The notes beneath the pieces were generated by a model. The model searched no databases and was not told the origin of the DNA. It saw nothing but the letters and a program-made list of their open reading frames with translations. From contig CAJUSJ010000011.1 of the NCBI GenBank assembly GCA_910588865.1, positions 6,400 to 70,399 on the forward strand: a DNA stretch of 64,000 bases, in the 5' to 3' direction. The translations under genes were made by a program, and so were the position numbers. The DNA comes from an uncultured Lachnospiraceae bacterium (GTDB taxonomy: Bacteria > Bacillota > Clostridia > Lachnospirales > Lachnospiraceae). Shown one piece after another: positions 8,496-17,721 of this stretch. Within the stretch, counting starts at the first letter, position 1. Each line of letters starts with the position of its first letter.

Positions 8496-9116
8496 TCAAA
8501 AATAGGGTAACCGAAGAATCCGCCACACGCACATCCCCACCTGCCACACGCCCATCACCAGCCCTGCCGAAAACAGCAGCCAGTTGGCTGCCCCGTCTGA
8601 GTGGAACAGCCGAAAGCACAGGCCTCCCCGCCTGGGATAGAGAATACGGACCTTTTTATAATTCAAAAGATCAAGTCCCAGGTGGGTGAGAAATGCCAGG
8701 GCAAAGTAAGGCACCGCCGCGGGCAGGACGGTCCCCATGATAATGGAGAGGATCCCCAGGGCCAAAAACGAGTGCATAAAGCTTCTGTGAGGCTGTGCCT
8801 TTCCGAACGCGCACACCCCTATAAATCCAAGGCTCCCTGCCGCCACCCGAAGGAGGCTGCTGTTTCTCAGGATCATGTCCCACACTCCCACATTCCAGAA
8901 GCGCTCCATGGCCGCCACCGCCGCCACGGCTCCGGCGGAGACCCAGATGATCCTGTCAGCGGCCCTGCCTGACCCGGAAGAGCCCACATCAATATCGCTG
9001 ATCACCGACCCGACCACAGCTGCCCCAAGTCCCACCAAAAGCTCCGGGAATGTGCCCGGCCTCATGACACACACGGCAATGGCCACCCCTGCCGTCAAAT
9101 GAGTTTTCCCAAGCAT
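8496..9116 (-). CDS. YdjM-like membrane-bound metal-dependent hydrolase family (DUF457)
   Basis: Polytopic membrane protein, 206 aa. The start MLGKTHLTAGV is typical of the DUF457/YdjM family. Conserved pieces include SDIDVGSS and a histidine pair in PHRSFMHSF, with a later LTHLGLDLLN. These His and Asp residues resemble the metal site of the family, whose cellular role is not settled. The start at 9116 is chosen because it gives this family N-terminus; an in-frame reading from 9308 overlaps the KtrA gene. It starts six bases after that gene ends, so it is probably co-transcribed. Confidence 0.8.
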   Translation of the reverse strand: MLGKTHLTAGVAIAVCVMRPGTFPELLVGLGAAVVGSVISDIDVGSSGSGRAADRIIWVSAGAVAAVAAMERFWNVGVWDMILRNSSLLRVAAGSLGFIGVCAFGKAQPHRSFMHSFLALGILSIIMGTVLPAAVPYFALAFLTHLGLDLLNYKKVRILYPRRGGLCFRLFHSDGAANWLLFSAGLVMGVWQVGMCVWRILRLPYF

Positions 9117-9121
9117 GGCGG

Positions 9122-9775
9122 TTATTTGATATCTTCCAGCAGCTTGTCGATATCGGTCTTTTTCCCGATGATCATCATGTGGTCGTCTGAGCGGATGATA
9201 TAATCGGCCGGGGGCATCAGATTCGCGTGTTCCCCTCTCTTGGTTCCCAGGACATTGATGTGGTGGCGGTTGCGGATATCGGATTCTTTCAGGCTCTTGC
9301 CCACCCACTCTGGCAGAGGCGGGGTCTCGTAAATGGAGTACTCGTCTGTCAGCTCAATATAGTCAAACACATGGTTGGCGCTGTATTTCACCGCTATTTT
9401 TTCCGCGATATCCCGGTCCGGATAGATGACCTCGTCGGCGCCGTTCCTCAAAAGGAACTTGGCGTGGATATCCCGGTTGGCCTTGCTGACCACATGGCGG
9501 CCTCCCAGCTCTTTTACAAGGCTGGTAATCTCCAGGCTGCTCTGGAAATTGGTTCCAATACAGATAAAACAGATGTCAAAGTTGTCGATCCCCAAGGTCT
9601 TAAGCACATTTTCATTGGTGCAGTCCCCGATCTTGGCGCTGACCACATAGGGAAGCATCTCCTCCAGATTCTCCTCCACCTGGTCCACGATCATGATCTG
9701 ATTTCCCAGATCCGCCAGATTCCTGCACAGATGGCGGCCAAACCGCCCCATCCCGATGATCAATATCGACTTCAT
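9122..9775 (-). CDS. ktrA: Potassium uptake regulatory subunit (KtrA/TrkA family)
   Basis: Cytosolic gating subunit of the Ktr potassium channel, 217 aa. The N-terminal RCK domain has the Rossmann motif GMGRFGRHLCRNLADLG and the acidic end of strand two (MIVDQ). The C-terminal half is a TrkA-C domain (ending HMMIIGKKTDIDKLL). Family members bind ATP/ADP or NAD(H) and form an octameric ring under the membrane subunit. A strong AAGGAGG precedes the ATG. It follows ktrB by 31 bases. Confidence 0.92.
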   Translation of the reverse strand: MKSILIIGMGRFGRHLCRNLADLGNQIMIVDQVEENLEEMLPYVVSAKIGDCTNENVLKTLGIDNFDICFICIGTNFQSSLEITSLVKELGGRHVVSKANRDIHAKFLLRNGADEVIYPDRDIAEKIAVKYSANHVFDYIELTDEYSIYETPPLPEWVGKSLKESDIRNRHHINVLGTKRGEHANLMPPADYIIRSDDHMMIIGKKTDIDKLLEDIK

Positions 9776-9806
9776 ATGTATATACCTCCTTGCGTAATTG
9801 TATGGC

Positions 9807-11171
9807 CTAACCTACACTGATAGACTCTAAGGGATTCTGCACCCTGGTAATCCTTTTTTGCTGTGTAAATGAAAGAGCAAAGGACATGCTTCCAATGCGC
9901 CCGCAGTACATCAAAAGGATGATTAAAAACTTGGACAGCGGCACCAGATCCCTGGTGACCCCTGTGGTCATCCCCGCTGTTCCGATGGCGGAAAAGGTCT
10001 CAAATAAGGTGTCCGACAGCGGCAGATGCTGCACGCCCATAATCACCAGGGACACAAAAAGGGCTAAGAATAGGTTGATGGTCAGCACAGAGCTGGCCTG
10101 CTTCACCGCCTCCTCATCAAGACGCCTCCCAAACACATTGACGCCGTAGGTCCTGCGGATGCTGGAGTTGACAAAGAGAAACAGCACCACAATGGTGGTG
10201 GTCTTGATGCCTCCTGCCGTGGATCCCGGGCTTCCCCCGATGAACATCAGGATCATGGTCAAAAACTTGCTGCCGTCAGACAGAGCTCCTGTGTCAATGG
10301 AGTTAAAACCAGCTGTCCTTGCGGTGACGGAACTGAACAAGGAGGACAAAATCTTTCCGCTGACCGACATGTCCGCCATGAGGAGATCCTTCTCCAGAAG
10401 GTAGAAGATCCCCGCTCCGCCGAACACCAGCACCCCGGTGGTCAGCAGCACGATCTTGGTCTGGAGAAGGTATTTTCTCACATTCAGCTTCTTTTTGCTT
10501 AAGTCATCCCACACCACAAAGCCAATGCCCCCTATAATGATCAGGGACATGATCACTAAGTTCACCAGCCAGTCATCATAGTAAGCGGAAAGGGAATTGT
10601 AGGGCTGCTCATGTCCCATCAAGTCAAAGCCCGCGTTGCAGAACGCGGATATGGCATGGAAAACACTGTAGAAGACGCCCCTGAAAAAACCATATTGGGG
10701 AATGAACCGGATAGACAAAAGCAGCGCCCCGCCTCCCTCAAAGATGGCTGTCCCCACAATAATCTTCTTGGCCAGCCTTACGATCCCGCCGATGTTCAGC
10801 GCGCTGGTGCTCTCCTGCATAAGCCCTCTCATCTTCAGCCCGATCCTTCTTCTCAGGAGAATGGACACATAGACGCCAATGGTGATGAAACCCAACCCTC
10901 CGATCTGGATCATGGTGATGATGACGATCTGGCCGAAAAGGCTCCACTGCGTCCAGGTGTCCGCCACCACAAGCCCTGTAACACAGGAGGCGCTGGTGGC
11001 TGTAAACAGCGCCCCTAAAAAATCCATGCTCTGCCGGTCCCGGCTTGAAAAAGGCAGCATTAACAGAAGGGTTCCTGTCATGATCAGCACGAAAAAGCCA
11101 ACCGCGATAAACTGAGTCTGGCCCAGAGTCCGCCTCTTTTTTATTTTCTCCACATTATTTTTTTCTCCCAT
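9807..11171 (-). CDS. ktrB: Potassium uptake membrane subunit (KtrB/TrkH family)
   Basis: Sodium/potassium-coupled transporter subunit, 454 aa, with four M1-P-M2 repeats. Selectivity-filter glycines can be seen in TATSASCVTGLVV, SAFCNAGFDL, TARTAGFNS and SAIGTAGMTTG. GGSPGSTAGGIKTTT is the characteristic intramembrane-loop region. The coding sequence overlaps the end of the zinc permease gene by 17 bp, which implies a joint transcript with the zinc genes. Confidence 0.92.
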   Translation of the reverse strand: MGEKNNVEKIKKRRTLGQTQFIAVGFFVLIMTGTLLLMLPFSSRDRQSMDFLGALFTATSASCVTGLVVADTWTQWSLFGQIVIITMIQIGGLGFITIGVYVSILLRRRIGLKMRGLMQESTSALNIGGIVRLAKKIIVGTAIFEGGGALLLSIRFIPQYGFFRGVFYSVFHAISAFCNAGFDLMGHEQPYNSLSAYYDDWLVNLVIMSLIIIGGIGFVVWDDLSKKKLNVRKYLLQTKIVLLTTGVLVFGGAGIFYLLEKDLLMADMSVSGKILSSLFSSVTARTAGFNSIDTGALSDGSKFLTMILMFIGGSPGSTAGGIKTTTIVVLFLFVNSSIRRTYGVNVFGRRLDEEAVKQASSVLTINLFLALFVSLVIMGVQHLPLSDTLFETFSAIGTAGMTTGVTRDLVPLSKFLIILLMYCGRIGSMSFALSFTQQKRITRVQNPLESISVG

Positions 11172-11988
11172 ACCACACCTCCCTGATCCTGGCTGTCAGC
11201 CAAAATAATCCAAAAGCCCCCATATTCGCCAGCACCACACTGGCACCCGCGGGGGTGGAAAACCGGTACGACCCAATCATACCCCCGCAGAAACACACCA
11301 CCGCCACCAGCCCCGAGGACAGCACCACGCCCTTAAAGCTTTTAAACAGTCTCATGGAAGTCAGGGCCGGAAAAATAATCAGGCTGGAGATCAGCATGGC
11401 TCCCATCATCCGCATCCCCAGAACAATGGTCACCGCTGTCAGCACAGCTGTGAGAATGTTGTACAGGGACACATTGACCCCAGTGGCCCTGGCAAAATTT
11501 TCGTCAAAGGTCACCGCGAAGATCTTGTTGTAGCAAAACAGGAAAAGTCCCAGAACCACCGCGGACAGACCCGCGGACAGCTTGACATCGGCGGGGGTCA
11601 TGGCCAGGATGCTGCCGAACATGTAGCTGCTCACATCCGTGGTCAGCCCTGTGGTCAATGACGTGGCCACAATACCTGTGGCCAGGGAAACCGCCGAGAT
11701 CATGGCAATCGCGCCGTCGCTTCTGACCTTGCTGTTTTCCGTAAGCCTCAAAAGGAAAAAGGCAGCCAGCACCACCACGGGGATGGACACCGTAAGAGGG
11801 GCCCACCCGGCGGCCAAGGCCACGGACAGGGCTCCGAAAGACACATGGGACAGCCCATCCCCGATCATGGAATACCGCTTCAGCACCAGGCTGACCCCCA
11901 AAAGGGCGGCGCAGAGAGACACCAAAATCCCTCCCACAAAGGCCCTGACCAAAAAGGGGTAGGACAACATCTCCACAATCAGCTTCAT
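11155..11988 (-). CDS. znuB: Zinc/manganese ABC transporter permease
   Basis: Membrane subunit of a cluster-9 metal importer, 277 aa, with about eight hydrophobic segments. The family segment GDGLSHVSFGALSVAL near residue 43 and the conserved ARATGVNVSLYNILT region are clear. It overlaps the ATPase gene by four bases (ATGA) and has AGGAGG upstream. With the neighbouring ATPase and the His-rich binding lipoprotein it forms a complete importer. Confidence 0.9.
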   Translation of the reverse strand: MKLIVEMLSYPFLVRAFVGGILVSLCAALLGVSLVLKRYSMIGDGLSHVSFGALSVALAAGWAPLTVSIPVVVLAAFFLLRLTENSKVRSDGAIAMISAVSLATGIVATSLTTGLTTDVSSYMFGSILAMTPADVKLSAGLSAVVLGLFLFCYNKIFAVTFDENFARATGVNVSLYNILTAVLTAVTIVLGMRMMGAMLISSLIIFPALTSMRLFKSFKGVVLSSGLVAVVCFCGGMIGSYRFSTPAGASVVLANMGAFGLFWLTARIREVWYGRKK

Positions 11989-12692
11989 ATAAGTCCACCT
12001 CCTAAAAATTCCCGGCCCTCTGACGTACCCGCGTACTCCTTTGGCGTTCCAAAGAACAAGGTTTTCTGGCGCAGATGGAGGATCTTGGTGGCATGCCCCA
12101 CCGCGTTGGCGACATCGTGGGTCACCATAAAGATGGTCACGCCCTCCCTGTTAAGCCTTCTGGTGAGATTGTAAAAATCCTGGATGGCCCAGGGGTCCAG
12201 GCCGGTGACAGGCTCGTCTAAGATCAGCAGCTTCCTGGCCGCGCACAGGGCCCTGGCAATCAGGACTCTCTGCTGCTGCCCTCCCGATAATTCCCGGTAG
12301 CAGCGGCGCTTAAGGTCCTCAATCCCCAGCTTTTCCATGGCTGACGCGGCCATCTCCTTCTCCTGGCGGCGGTAAAAGGGACGGTTTCCCCTTCTGGCCA
12401 AAGCGCCGGAGATCACCACCTCATAGACCGTGGCGGGAAAATCCCTCTGGGCCGCCGTCTGCTGGGGCAGATAGCCGATGCCGGTCTTTTTCAGCTCCTC
12501 TGACACCACAAGGGTGCCTTTGGTGGGCTTTAAAAGTCCTAAAAGCCCTTTCACCAGAGTGCTCTTTCCGGAACCATTGACCCCCACCACGCAGAAATAA
12601 TCTCCCTCCTCCACCTCCATGGTCAGATCCACCACCGCGTCATGGTTTTCGTATCCAAAATCAACATGGCTGCATGTAATCAACGCGCTCAT
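11985..12692 (-). CDS. znuC: Zinc/manganese ABC transporter ATPase
   Basis: Cytoplasmic ATPase of the metal importer, 235 aa. Walker A GVNGSGKST, signature LSGGQQQRV and Walker B LLILDEPVTGLD are present, followed by the switch histidine in MVTHDV. The gene lies five bases after the binding-protein gene and overlaps the permease gene, the standard ZnuABC order. Confidence 0.92.
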   Translation of the reverse strand: MSALITCSHVDFGYENHDAVVDLTMEVEEGDYFCVVGVNGSGKSTLVKGLLGLLKPTKGTLVVSEELKKTGIGYLPQQTAAQRDFPATVYEVVISGALARRGNRPFYRRQEKEMAASAMEKLGIEDLKRRCYRELSGGQQQRVLIARALCAARKLLILDEPVTGLDPWAIQDFYNLTRRLNREGVTIFMVTHDVANAVGHATKILHLRQKTLFFGTPKEYAGTSEGREFLGGGLI

Positions 12693-12696
12693 TTAT

Positions 12697-13725
12697 CTAG
12701 TCCTCATCTAATCCTTTTCGCAAATTTTCTATATTCTGCCTCATCAATTCCACATAGGTGACACCGCTTTCCAATTCACTTCTGGTCACATTGTGGCAGG
12801 AGTGGAGGAGCAGGGGAACCGCCCCGGTCTCCTCCCCGATGATCTCAGACACCCTGTGGCTGCTCAGTTCTAAATAGTAGACCGCCGGGACCCCCTCCTG
12901 TTCCACCTTGTCAATGAGATAAGCGATGGTCCTGGCGCTGGGCTCTGTGTCCGTGCCGCACCCGGAAAATGCCGCCCGGTACTCAAATCCATACTGGTCC
13001 GCCAGATACCGGAAGGGAAAACGGTCGCCCACCACAATTAAGTTTCTCTTTCTGTCCGCCGCTACCTGGCAAAAGCCCTCATGAATTTCTTCAAGCTCCT
13101 TCACATACCGGTCTCTTCCGGCCTCGAACTCTGCCTGGTGATCCGGGTCCTCCTGACACAATACGCGGGTAATCACCTCCACAAACCTTATGGCGTTTAC
13201 CGGGGAAGTCCAGATATGCTCGTCATACTCAATGTCCTCCTGGTGGCCGTCATCGTGGAAATGCCCCTCCTCATGGCCGTCATGGGAAGCCCCGTGGGAG
13301 TGGCTGTGACCACTTTCTTCCATGCCCTCCACCAGCTCTTCCTCCACCGCTTCCACATAGTCCATCATAAACACCACCGTCTGATCCTCCCGTCCCACCG
13401 ATTCCAGCACCTGCTGTGCCCAGTGCTCCATGACTCCGCCGTTTAGGATCACCACATCGGCTTCCTCAAACTTCCTCATGTCCGCCGGAGTGGGTTCAAA
13501 AGAGTGGCTGTCCATGCCCGCGGGAACGATCAATTCCAAGTCTATCACATCTCCCCCGATCTGTCTCGCGAAATCGTAATAGGGAAATAAGGTTGCCGCC
13601 ACTTTCAGAGGTCTTTCCCCTGTATTCCCGTTTCCCGGCTCTCTGCTGTCGGATCCCTGCCCGCAGCCTGCCAGAGCCAGGGCCGCCGCTGCCGCCAATG
13701 CCAATATCTTTCCTGTCCTTCCCAT
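12697..13725 (-). CDS. znuA: Zinc-binding lipoprotein of ABC transporter, with His-rich loop
   Basis: Cluster-9 metal-binding protein, 342 aa, with a lipoprotein signal ending LAGC. A His/Asp/Glu-rich loop around residues 140-165 (HSHSHGASHDGHEEGHFHDD) is typical of zinc-specific members. Metal-ligand histidines can be placed at DSHSFEPTPADM, EHIWTSP and the loop after it. The start at 13725 gives a proper signal peptide and has AAAGGAG five bases upstream. Reading from 13767 would place 14 polar residues before the signal. Confidence 0.9.
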   Translation of the reverse strand: MGRTGKILALAAAAALALAGCGQGSDSREPGNGNTGERPLKVAATLFPYYDFARQIGGDVIDLELIVPAGMDSHSFEPTPADMRKFEEADVVILNGGVMEHWAQQVLESVGREDQTVVFMMDYVEAVEEELVEGMEESGHSHSHGASHDGHEEGHFHDDGHQEDIEYDEHIWTSPVNAIRFVEVITRVLCQEDPDHQAEFEAGRDRYVKELEEIHEGFCQVAADRKRNLIVVGDRFPFRYLADQYGFEYRAAFSGCGTDTEPSARTIAYLIDKVEQEGVPAVYYLELSSHRVSEIIGEETGAVPLLLHSCHNVTRSELESGVTYVELMRQNIENLRKGLDED

Positions 13726-13763
13726 AGACTCCTTTCCGGTCTTTCTGTCATACCCGGGGCGGG

Positions 13764-15119
13764 TCACTGCCGTCTCTTTCCTTCCATGGTCTGCTCAACA
13801 ATATCCTGCATCATCTCGTAGGAAAGCTGCCCTGAGGCGTATCCGAACACATTGCCGTCCCTGTCGATCATAAACGTGGTGGGGAACGCGTAGATTCCAT
13901 ATTCCATAAACAGTTCCCCTCCCGGGTCCATGACCACCGGGTATGTGTAGCCGTTTTCCTCCAGAAAAGCGGCGATCTCCTCCTGAGACTTTTCATTCCC
14001 CATGTTGGGTCCCGCCACTCCCAGGACGATCAGCGCCTCATCCCCTTCTCTGTCATATTCCTCATAAAGTCTTTGTATATCCGGCATCTCGGCGCGGCAT
14101 GGCGGACACCAGGTGGCCCAGAAGTTCAAAAACACCGTTGCCCCTTTGTAGTCCGACAGCCTGTGGACCTGGCCGAACTGGTCCTCCAGCTCAAAATCCG
14201 GTGCCTTCATCCTCTCCTCCTGGCTGTTCGGTTCCTCATCAGCCTGGCCCGGATCCCTTCCCTCGGGATCCTGTTCCGTCCCTTCCTGACTGCGGTCTTC
14301 CCAAGCCGGCTCTTGGTCCTCTCCATCCTCACCGCCGTCTCCCGGTTCCTTCTCGGTTTCTCCAGCCTTTTGAGCCTCCGCCCCGGGCGTCAGCTGAGAC
14401 AGGTAATTGCTGACCTCATTCATCTTCCCCGTGACCATCAAAAGCCCCAGCACTACCAGAAGGGCTCCGCCCAGCTTCACCGTATATCTCACCACTCCCA
14501 TGTGCCTTTTAAACAAACCCAGGATTGATGTGGTGAACAGTCCTGCCGCCAAAAAAGGCAGGACAAACCCCAGGGTATACACCCCGATGAGGACAAACCC
14601 CGCTGTCCTGGAGGCGGAGGAAGCCGCCATCAAAAGAACACTGGCCAGAGCCGGTCCCACACACGGGGTCCATGCGAAGCTGAAAGTAAAGCCCATTAGG
14701 AACGCGGTCCCCGGGGACATGGCCAGCCTGTCAATGGGCAGACGCAGCCTCCGCTCCTTCCCCAGAACCTGGGGCTGGCCCAAAACCCCCAGCTGGTACA
14801 GACCAAACAGGAGAACCAGAACTCCTCCCAGCCTGGCAAAGATCATCTGCCCTGACCGAAAGAAGGTTCCCAGGGCTGACACCCCTAAACCCAGGACAAA
14901 AAACGCGAAGCCGATTCCCACCCCGAAGCAGGCCGTGTGAACCATAACCTTGCTCCTCTTATAGCGAATCTGCCCATCCTCGTCTCTCACTCCGGTCCCG
15001 CCTGACAAATAGCCCATATATAAAGGCAGGATCGGAAGAACACAGGGAGAAAAAAAGCTCAAAATCCCCTGGAGGAACACCGCGATCACAGACACATTAG
15101 TTTCCAGAGAAAATCCCAT
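13764..15119 (-). CDS. CcdA-type thiol transporter fused to a TlpA-like thioredoxin
   Basis: 451-aa fusion. Residues 1-240 form the six-helix CcdA/DsbD membrane domain with the cysteine motifs SPCVLPILPLY and AWTPCVGPAL, which carry electrons across the membrane. An acidic Gln/Glu/Asp/Gly linker (about 245-300) leads to an extracytoplasmic redoxin domain with FWATWCPPCRAEMP (CPPC active site) and the cis-proline in YAFPTTFMID. The single chain can therefore pass cytosolic reducing power to outer-face substrates. It stands directly upstream of the zinc operon, 38 bases from the znuA start. Confidence 0.92.
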   Translation of the reverse strand: MGFSLETNVSVIAVFLQGILSFFSPCVLPILPLYMGYLSGGTGVRDEDGQIRYKRSKVMVHTACFGVGIGFAFFVLGLGVSALGTFFRSGQMIFARLGGVLVLLFGLYQLGVLGQPQVLGKERRLRLPIDRLAMSPGTAFLMGFTFSFAWTPCVGPALASVLLMAASSASRTAGFVLIGVYTLGFVLPFLAAGLFTTSILGLFKRHMGVVRYTVKLGGALLVVLGLLMVTGKMNEVSNYLSQLTPGAEAQKAGETEKEPGDGGEDGEDQEPAWEDRSQEGTEQDPEGRDPGQADEEPNSQEERMKAPDFELEDQFGQVHRLSDYKGATVFLNFWATWCPPCRAEMPDIQRLYEEYDREGDEALIVLGVAGPNMGNEKSQEEIAAFLEENGYTYPVVMDPGGELFMEYGIYAFPTTFMIDRDGNVFGYASGQLSYEMMQDIVEQTMEGKRRQ

Positions 15120-15153
15120 CTCAACACTCCTTTCCGCGCAAAAAACCCGGGGC

Positions 15154-15945
15154 CTATAAAAGTCCCAGGTTTTTCATGGCATATTCGATTCCATCCTCTT
15201 CCACGGTAGAGGTCACAAAGGTCGCGTAAGGCTCCAGCACCTTGTCATGCTTACCCATAAGCACCGCGTTGCGGGCATACCGGAACATGTCCAGGTCATT
15301 GCTGCTGTCGCCGAACACCCACGCGTCATCCAGGCCCATGCCAAGCCGGTTGAGGACCAGTTCGATGGCCGTGGCCTTGGTGTGGCCCTTTGGCACGCAC
15401 TCATAAAAATCATCGCCCCGGTCGATAACCTGGAAATCCGGCTCCAAAAAGGCAAACAATCCCTCTCTGTCGCTGCGGTCATCGGCCACCACACAGAACT
15501 TGTCAAACTCATAACAGTCATCATCCCAGCCGTAAGGGCTTAAATGGCCTCCCTCTTTCATGTAGCCTTTCAGCTCCCTGACCTTGGGTATGCGGGACTC
15601 GGCCTTCTGGAAATAGCAGTTCTCAATGCCCTCTAAGACACCGTCAAAATCATATCGGATGATGGCCTTCTTCACCTGGATCCCCCGGTCATGGGGAATC
15701 CTGTGGCAGTACACTTCCTCTTCACCTATGCGCACGTAGGTCCCGCACCCGCACAGGCATCCGTCTGATTCCACCAACTTCATGACAGGGCCCAGATTGC
15801 TCACGACCCTGCCTGAATTGATAAACACCAGATTTCCTTTTTTCCTTGTCTCTATAATCGCCTTCTTGGCACTCTCCGGCACGATCCGCAGAGTCTCGCT
15901 GAACAGCGTGCCGTCAACATCAAAAAACAGTGCTTTTCTTCCCAT
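15154..15945 (-). CDS. HAD-family (Cof-type) phosphatase
   Basis: Cytosolic sugar-phosphate or nucleotide phosphatase of the Cof/HAD-IIB group, 263 aa. Motif I FDVDGTLFS (nucleophile Asp), motif II INSGR, motif III Lys in GHTKATAI and motif IV FGDSSNDLDMF are intact. The cap domain lies between about residues 80 and 180. The substrate cannot be read from sequence. It starts five bases after the foldase gene stops, so they form a transcriptional unit. Confidence 0.88.
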   Translation of the reverse strand: MGRKALFFDVDGTLFSETLRIVPESAKKAIIETRKKGNLVFINSGRVVSNLGPVMKLVESDGCLCGCGTYVRIGEEEVYCHRIPHDRGIQVKKAIIRYDFDGVLEGIENCYFQKAESRIPKVRELKGYMKEGGHLSPYGWDDDCYEFDKFCVVADDRSDREGLFAFLEPDFQVIDRGDDFYECVPKGHTKATAIELVLNRLGMGLDDAWVFGDSSNDLDMFRYARNAVLMGKHDKVLEPYATFVTSTVEEDGIEYAMKNLGLL

Positions 15946-15950
15946 AATAC

Positions 15951-17078
15951 CTATTCTTCCACCGCGTTGTCCGCGATAAACTGGACAACCTTCTCGGTCT
16001 GGATATAATTGTCAACATTGTCCGCTCCCGCGTTCTCAATCATGGTATCCACATCCGGATATCCGAATTCTTCCGCCAGCGCTTCCCTGTCGGAATCCTC
16101 CACCGTGATATTCTCTGCCTCAGCGATGGCTTTAACCACCGCGTTCTGTTTGCAGATCTCCTTGGCAAGCTCCATCAGCTCGCTCTCAAAGCTCTCTAAA
16201 TCCATGCCATAGTAGCTCACCAGAGTATCCAGATCTATGCCGAACATCTGAGCCTGCTGCTCATAAGAAGATTTCTGCTGCTCAAAGGTGGTCTGGATAG
16301 ACTCTTCGGGAGTGGTGACTTCACTGTCGTCGATGACCTTTAAGAACACATCGGACTTCTTCTGGTTATCCGCGTTGGACAATGCCATCTGCTCCATCTC
16401 TTCCCGGACAGCCTTTCGGTACTCTTCCACGGTAGCGGAATCGGTGTGCTCCGCGATAAAGGCGTCGTTTAATTCCGGCTCCACCTGCTCCTTGACCTCA
16501 TTGACCTTTACCTCGAACACCACTGCCTGGCCTGCCAGCTCCTCGCTGTGATACTGCTCCGGGAAGGTCAGATCCAGATTCAGCTCCTGCCCCTTCACGG
16601 CTCCTATGAGCCCGTCCTCAAAACCGTCGATAAACTGTCCGGATCCCAGGGTCAGGTCATAGCCCTCCCCGGTTCCTCCCTCAAAGGCCACTCCATCCTT
16701 CTTTCCCACATAGTCAATATTGACCACATCCCCTTCCTGGGCCGCTCTTTCCACCTCTTGATATTCCGGATAAGCCGCTATAAGGGACTGGATCCGATCC
16801 TCCACATCCTGGTCTGTAACCTCTGTGGACAGGGGAGTGAAGGTGACTCCCTTATAGTCGCCAAGCTTCTCCACCTTTCCCGGGTCCACTAAAACAGGAG
16901 GCTCCTGTGCCTGTGCCTCTGTCCCTGTCTCGTCAGACGAATCCCCTGTAGTTTCTACAGAAGCATCTGTGACCGCTGGCGTGGTTTCTGGGGTGGATTC
17001 CGCCTTTTTGGAACAACCTGACACCATCATCACAGCCGCGAGGCCCCACATGCATACTTTTAAACTTTTCTTCATCAT
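15951..17078 (-). CDS. Lipoprotein peptidyl-prolyl isomerase, trigger-factor-like, lacking the ribosome-binding domain
   Basis: Surface foldase, 375 aa. The signal ends VSGC, a lipobox. An acidic low-complexity stretch follows, then an FKBP-type PPIase domain (EGDVVNIDYVGKKDGVAFEG through LAGQAVVFEVKVNEVK, about 112-200). A helical trigger-factor C-terminal chaperone domain extends to about residue 370. The ribosome-binding tail of cytosolic trigger factor is absent. Such proteins are common in Lachnospiraceae as exported PrsA-like foldases. An extended -10 TGTGCTATACT lies upstream (17144-17154). Confidence 0.85.
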   Translation of the reverse strand: MMKKSLKVCMWGLAAVMMVSGCSKKAESTPETTPAVTDASVETTGDSSDETGTEAQAQEPPVLVDPGKVEKLGDYKGVTFTPLSTEVTDQDVEDRIQSLIAAYPEYQEVERAAQEGDVVNIDYVGKKDGVAFEGGTGEGYDLTLGSGQFIDGFEDGLIGAVKGQELNLDLTFPEQYHSEELAGQAVVFEVKVNEVKEQVEPELNDAFIAEHTDSATVEEYRKAVREEMEQMALSNADNQKKSDVFLKVIDDSEVTTPEESIQTTFEQQKSSYEQQAQMFGIDLDTLVSYYGMDLESFESELMELAKEICKQNAVVKAIAEAENITVEDSDREALAEEFGYPDVDTMIENAGADNVDNYIQTEKVVQFIADNAVEE

Positions 17079-17143
17079 TTACTTCCCTTTTCTTTCCTAA
17101 ATTAATTTCACTGCTTTGCACTGAGCCCAAGGGCCTAGGTTTG

Positions 17144-17154
17144 AGTATAGCACA
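17144..17154 (-). promoter_or_regulatory. Extended -10 promoter element for the foldase operon
   Basis: The minus strand reads TGTGCTATACT. No good -35 hexamer is present, only a T-run where it would lie, which suits an extended -10 promoter. Confidence 0.5.
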
Positions 17155-17198
17155 TCCTTTCCTCAAAAAAAAGCTTTTCCGCAAAATTAACAAAAAAT

Positions 17199-17648
17199 TC
17201 AGAATAATTCTTCGCTGTCCAGAACAATGGTAAAGGGCCCGTCGTTGATCAGAGACACCTTCATATCCGCTCCGAACATGCCCTGCTCCACTTTATCCGC
17301 GTAGAGACGGCATCGGTCCACCGCGCGCTCATACAGTTTTTTGGCCTTGTCCGGGCTTCCCGCTTTGATAAAGCTTGGGCGGTTCCCTTTTTTGCAGTCC
17401 CCATAGAGGGTAAACTGGCTTACCACCAAAAGCTCTCCCCCCACATCCTTTAAGGACAGGTTGGTCTTGCCCTGGCTGTCAGGGAAAATTCTCAGCTTGC
17501 ACATCTTGTCCACCATCTTGTCGACAATCTCCTCCGTATCCTCCGAAGTGGTTCCCGCAAGCACCAGAAAACCGGTTCCAATGGAGCCGATTACCTGGCC
17601 GTCCACCGTCACCCTGGCCTCCTTCACCCTCTGCACCACCATCTTCAT
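17199..17648 (-). CDS. dtd: D-aminoacyl-tRNA deacylase
   Basis: Proofreading enzyme that hydrolyses D-aminoacyl-tRNA (and glycyl-tRNA-Ala) in the cytosol, 149 aa, the normal family length. The two defining motifs are intact: SQFTLYGD near residue 77 and [10 protein letters not shown] near residue 135, with the Gly-Pro that contacts the substrate. AAAGGAG lies before the ATG. The nearby small alarmone synthetase recalls the rel-dtd linkage seen in many Firmicutes, here with one gene between. Confidence 0.95.
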   Translation of the reverse strand: MKMVVQRVKEARVTVDGQVIGSIGTGFLVLAGTTSEDTEEIVDKMVDKMCKLRIFPDSQGKTNLSLKDVGGELLVVSQFTLYGDCKKGNRPSFIKAGSPDKAKKLYERAVDRCRLYADKVEQGMFGADMKVSLINDGPFTIVLDSEELF

Positions 17649-17721
17649 GGCCTCTCACTCCTTTCTGTCTTTCTTTCAGCCACAGGTTTCCTGGAACTAA
17701 ATGTCCCGGCCGCCGGCGAGA

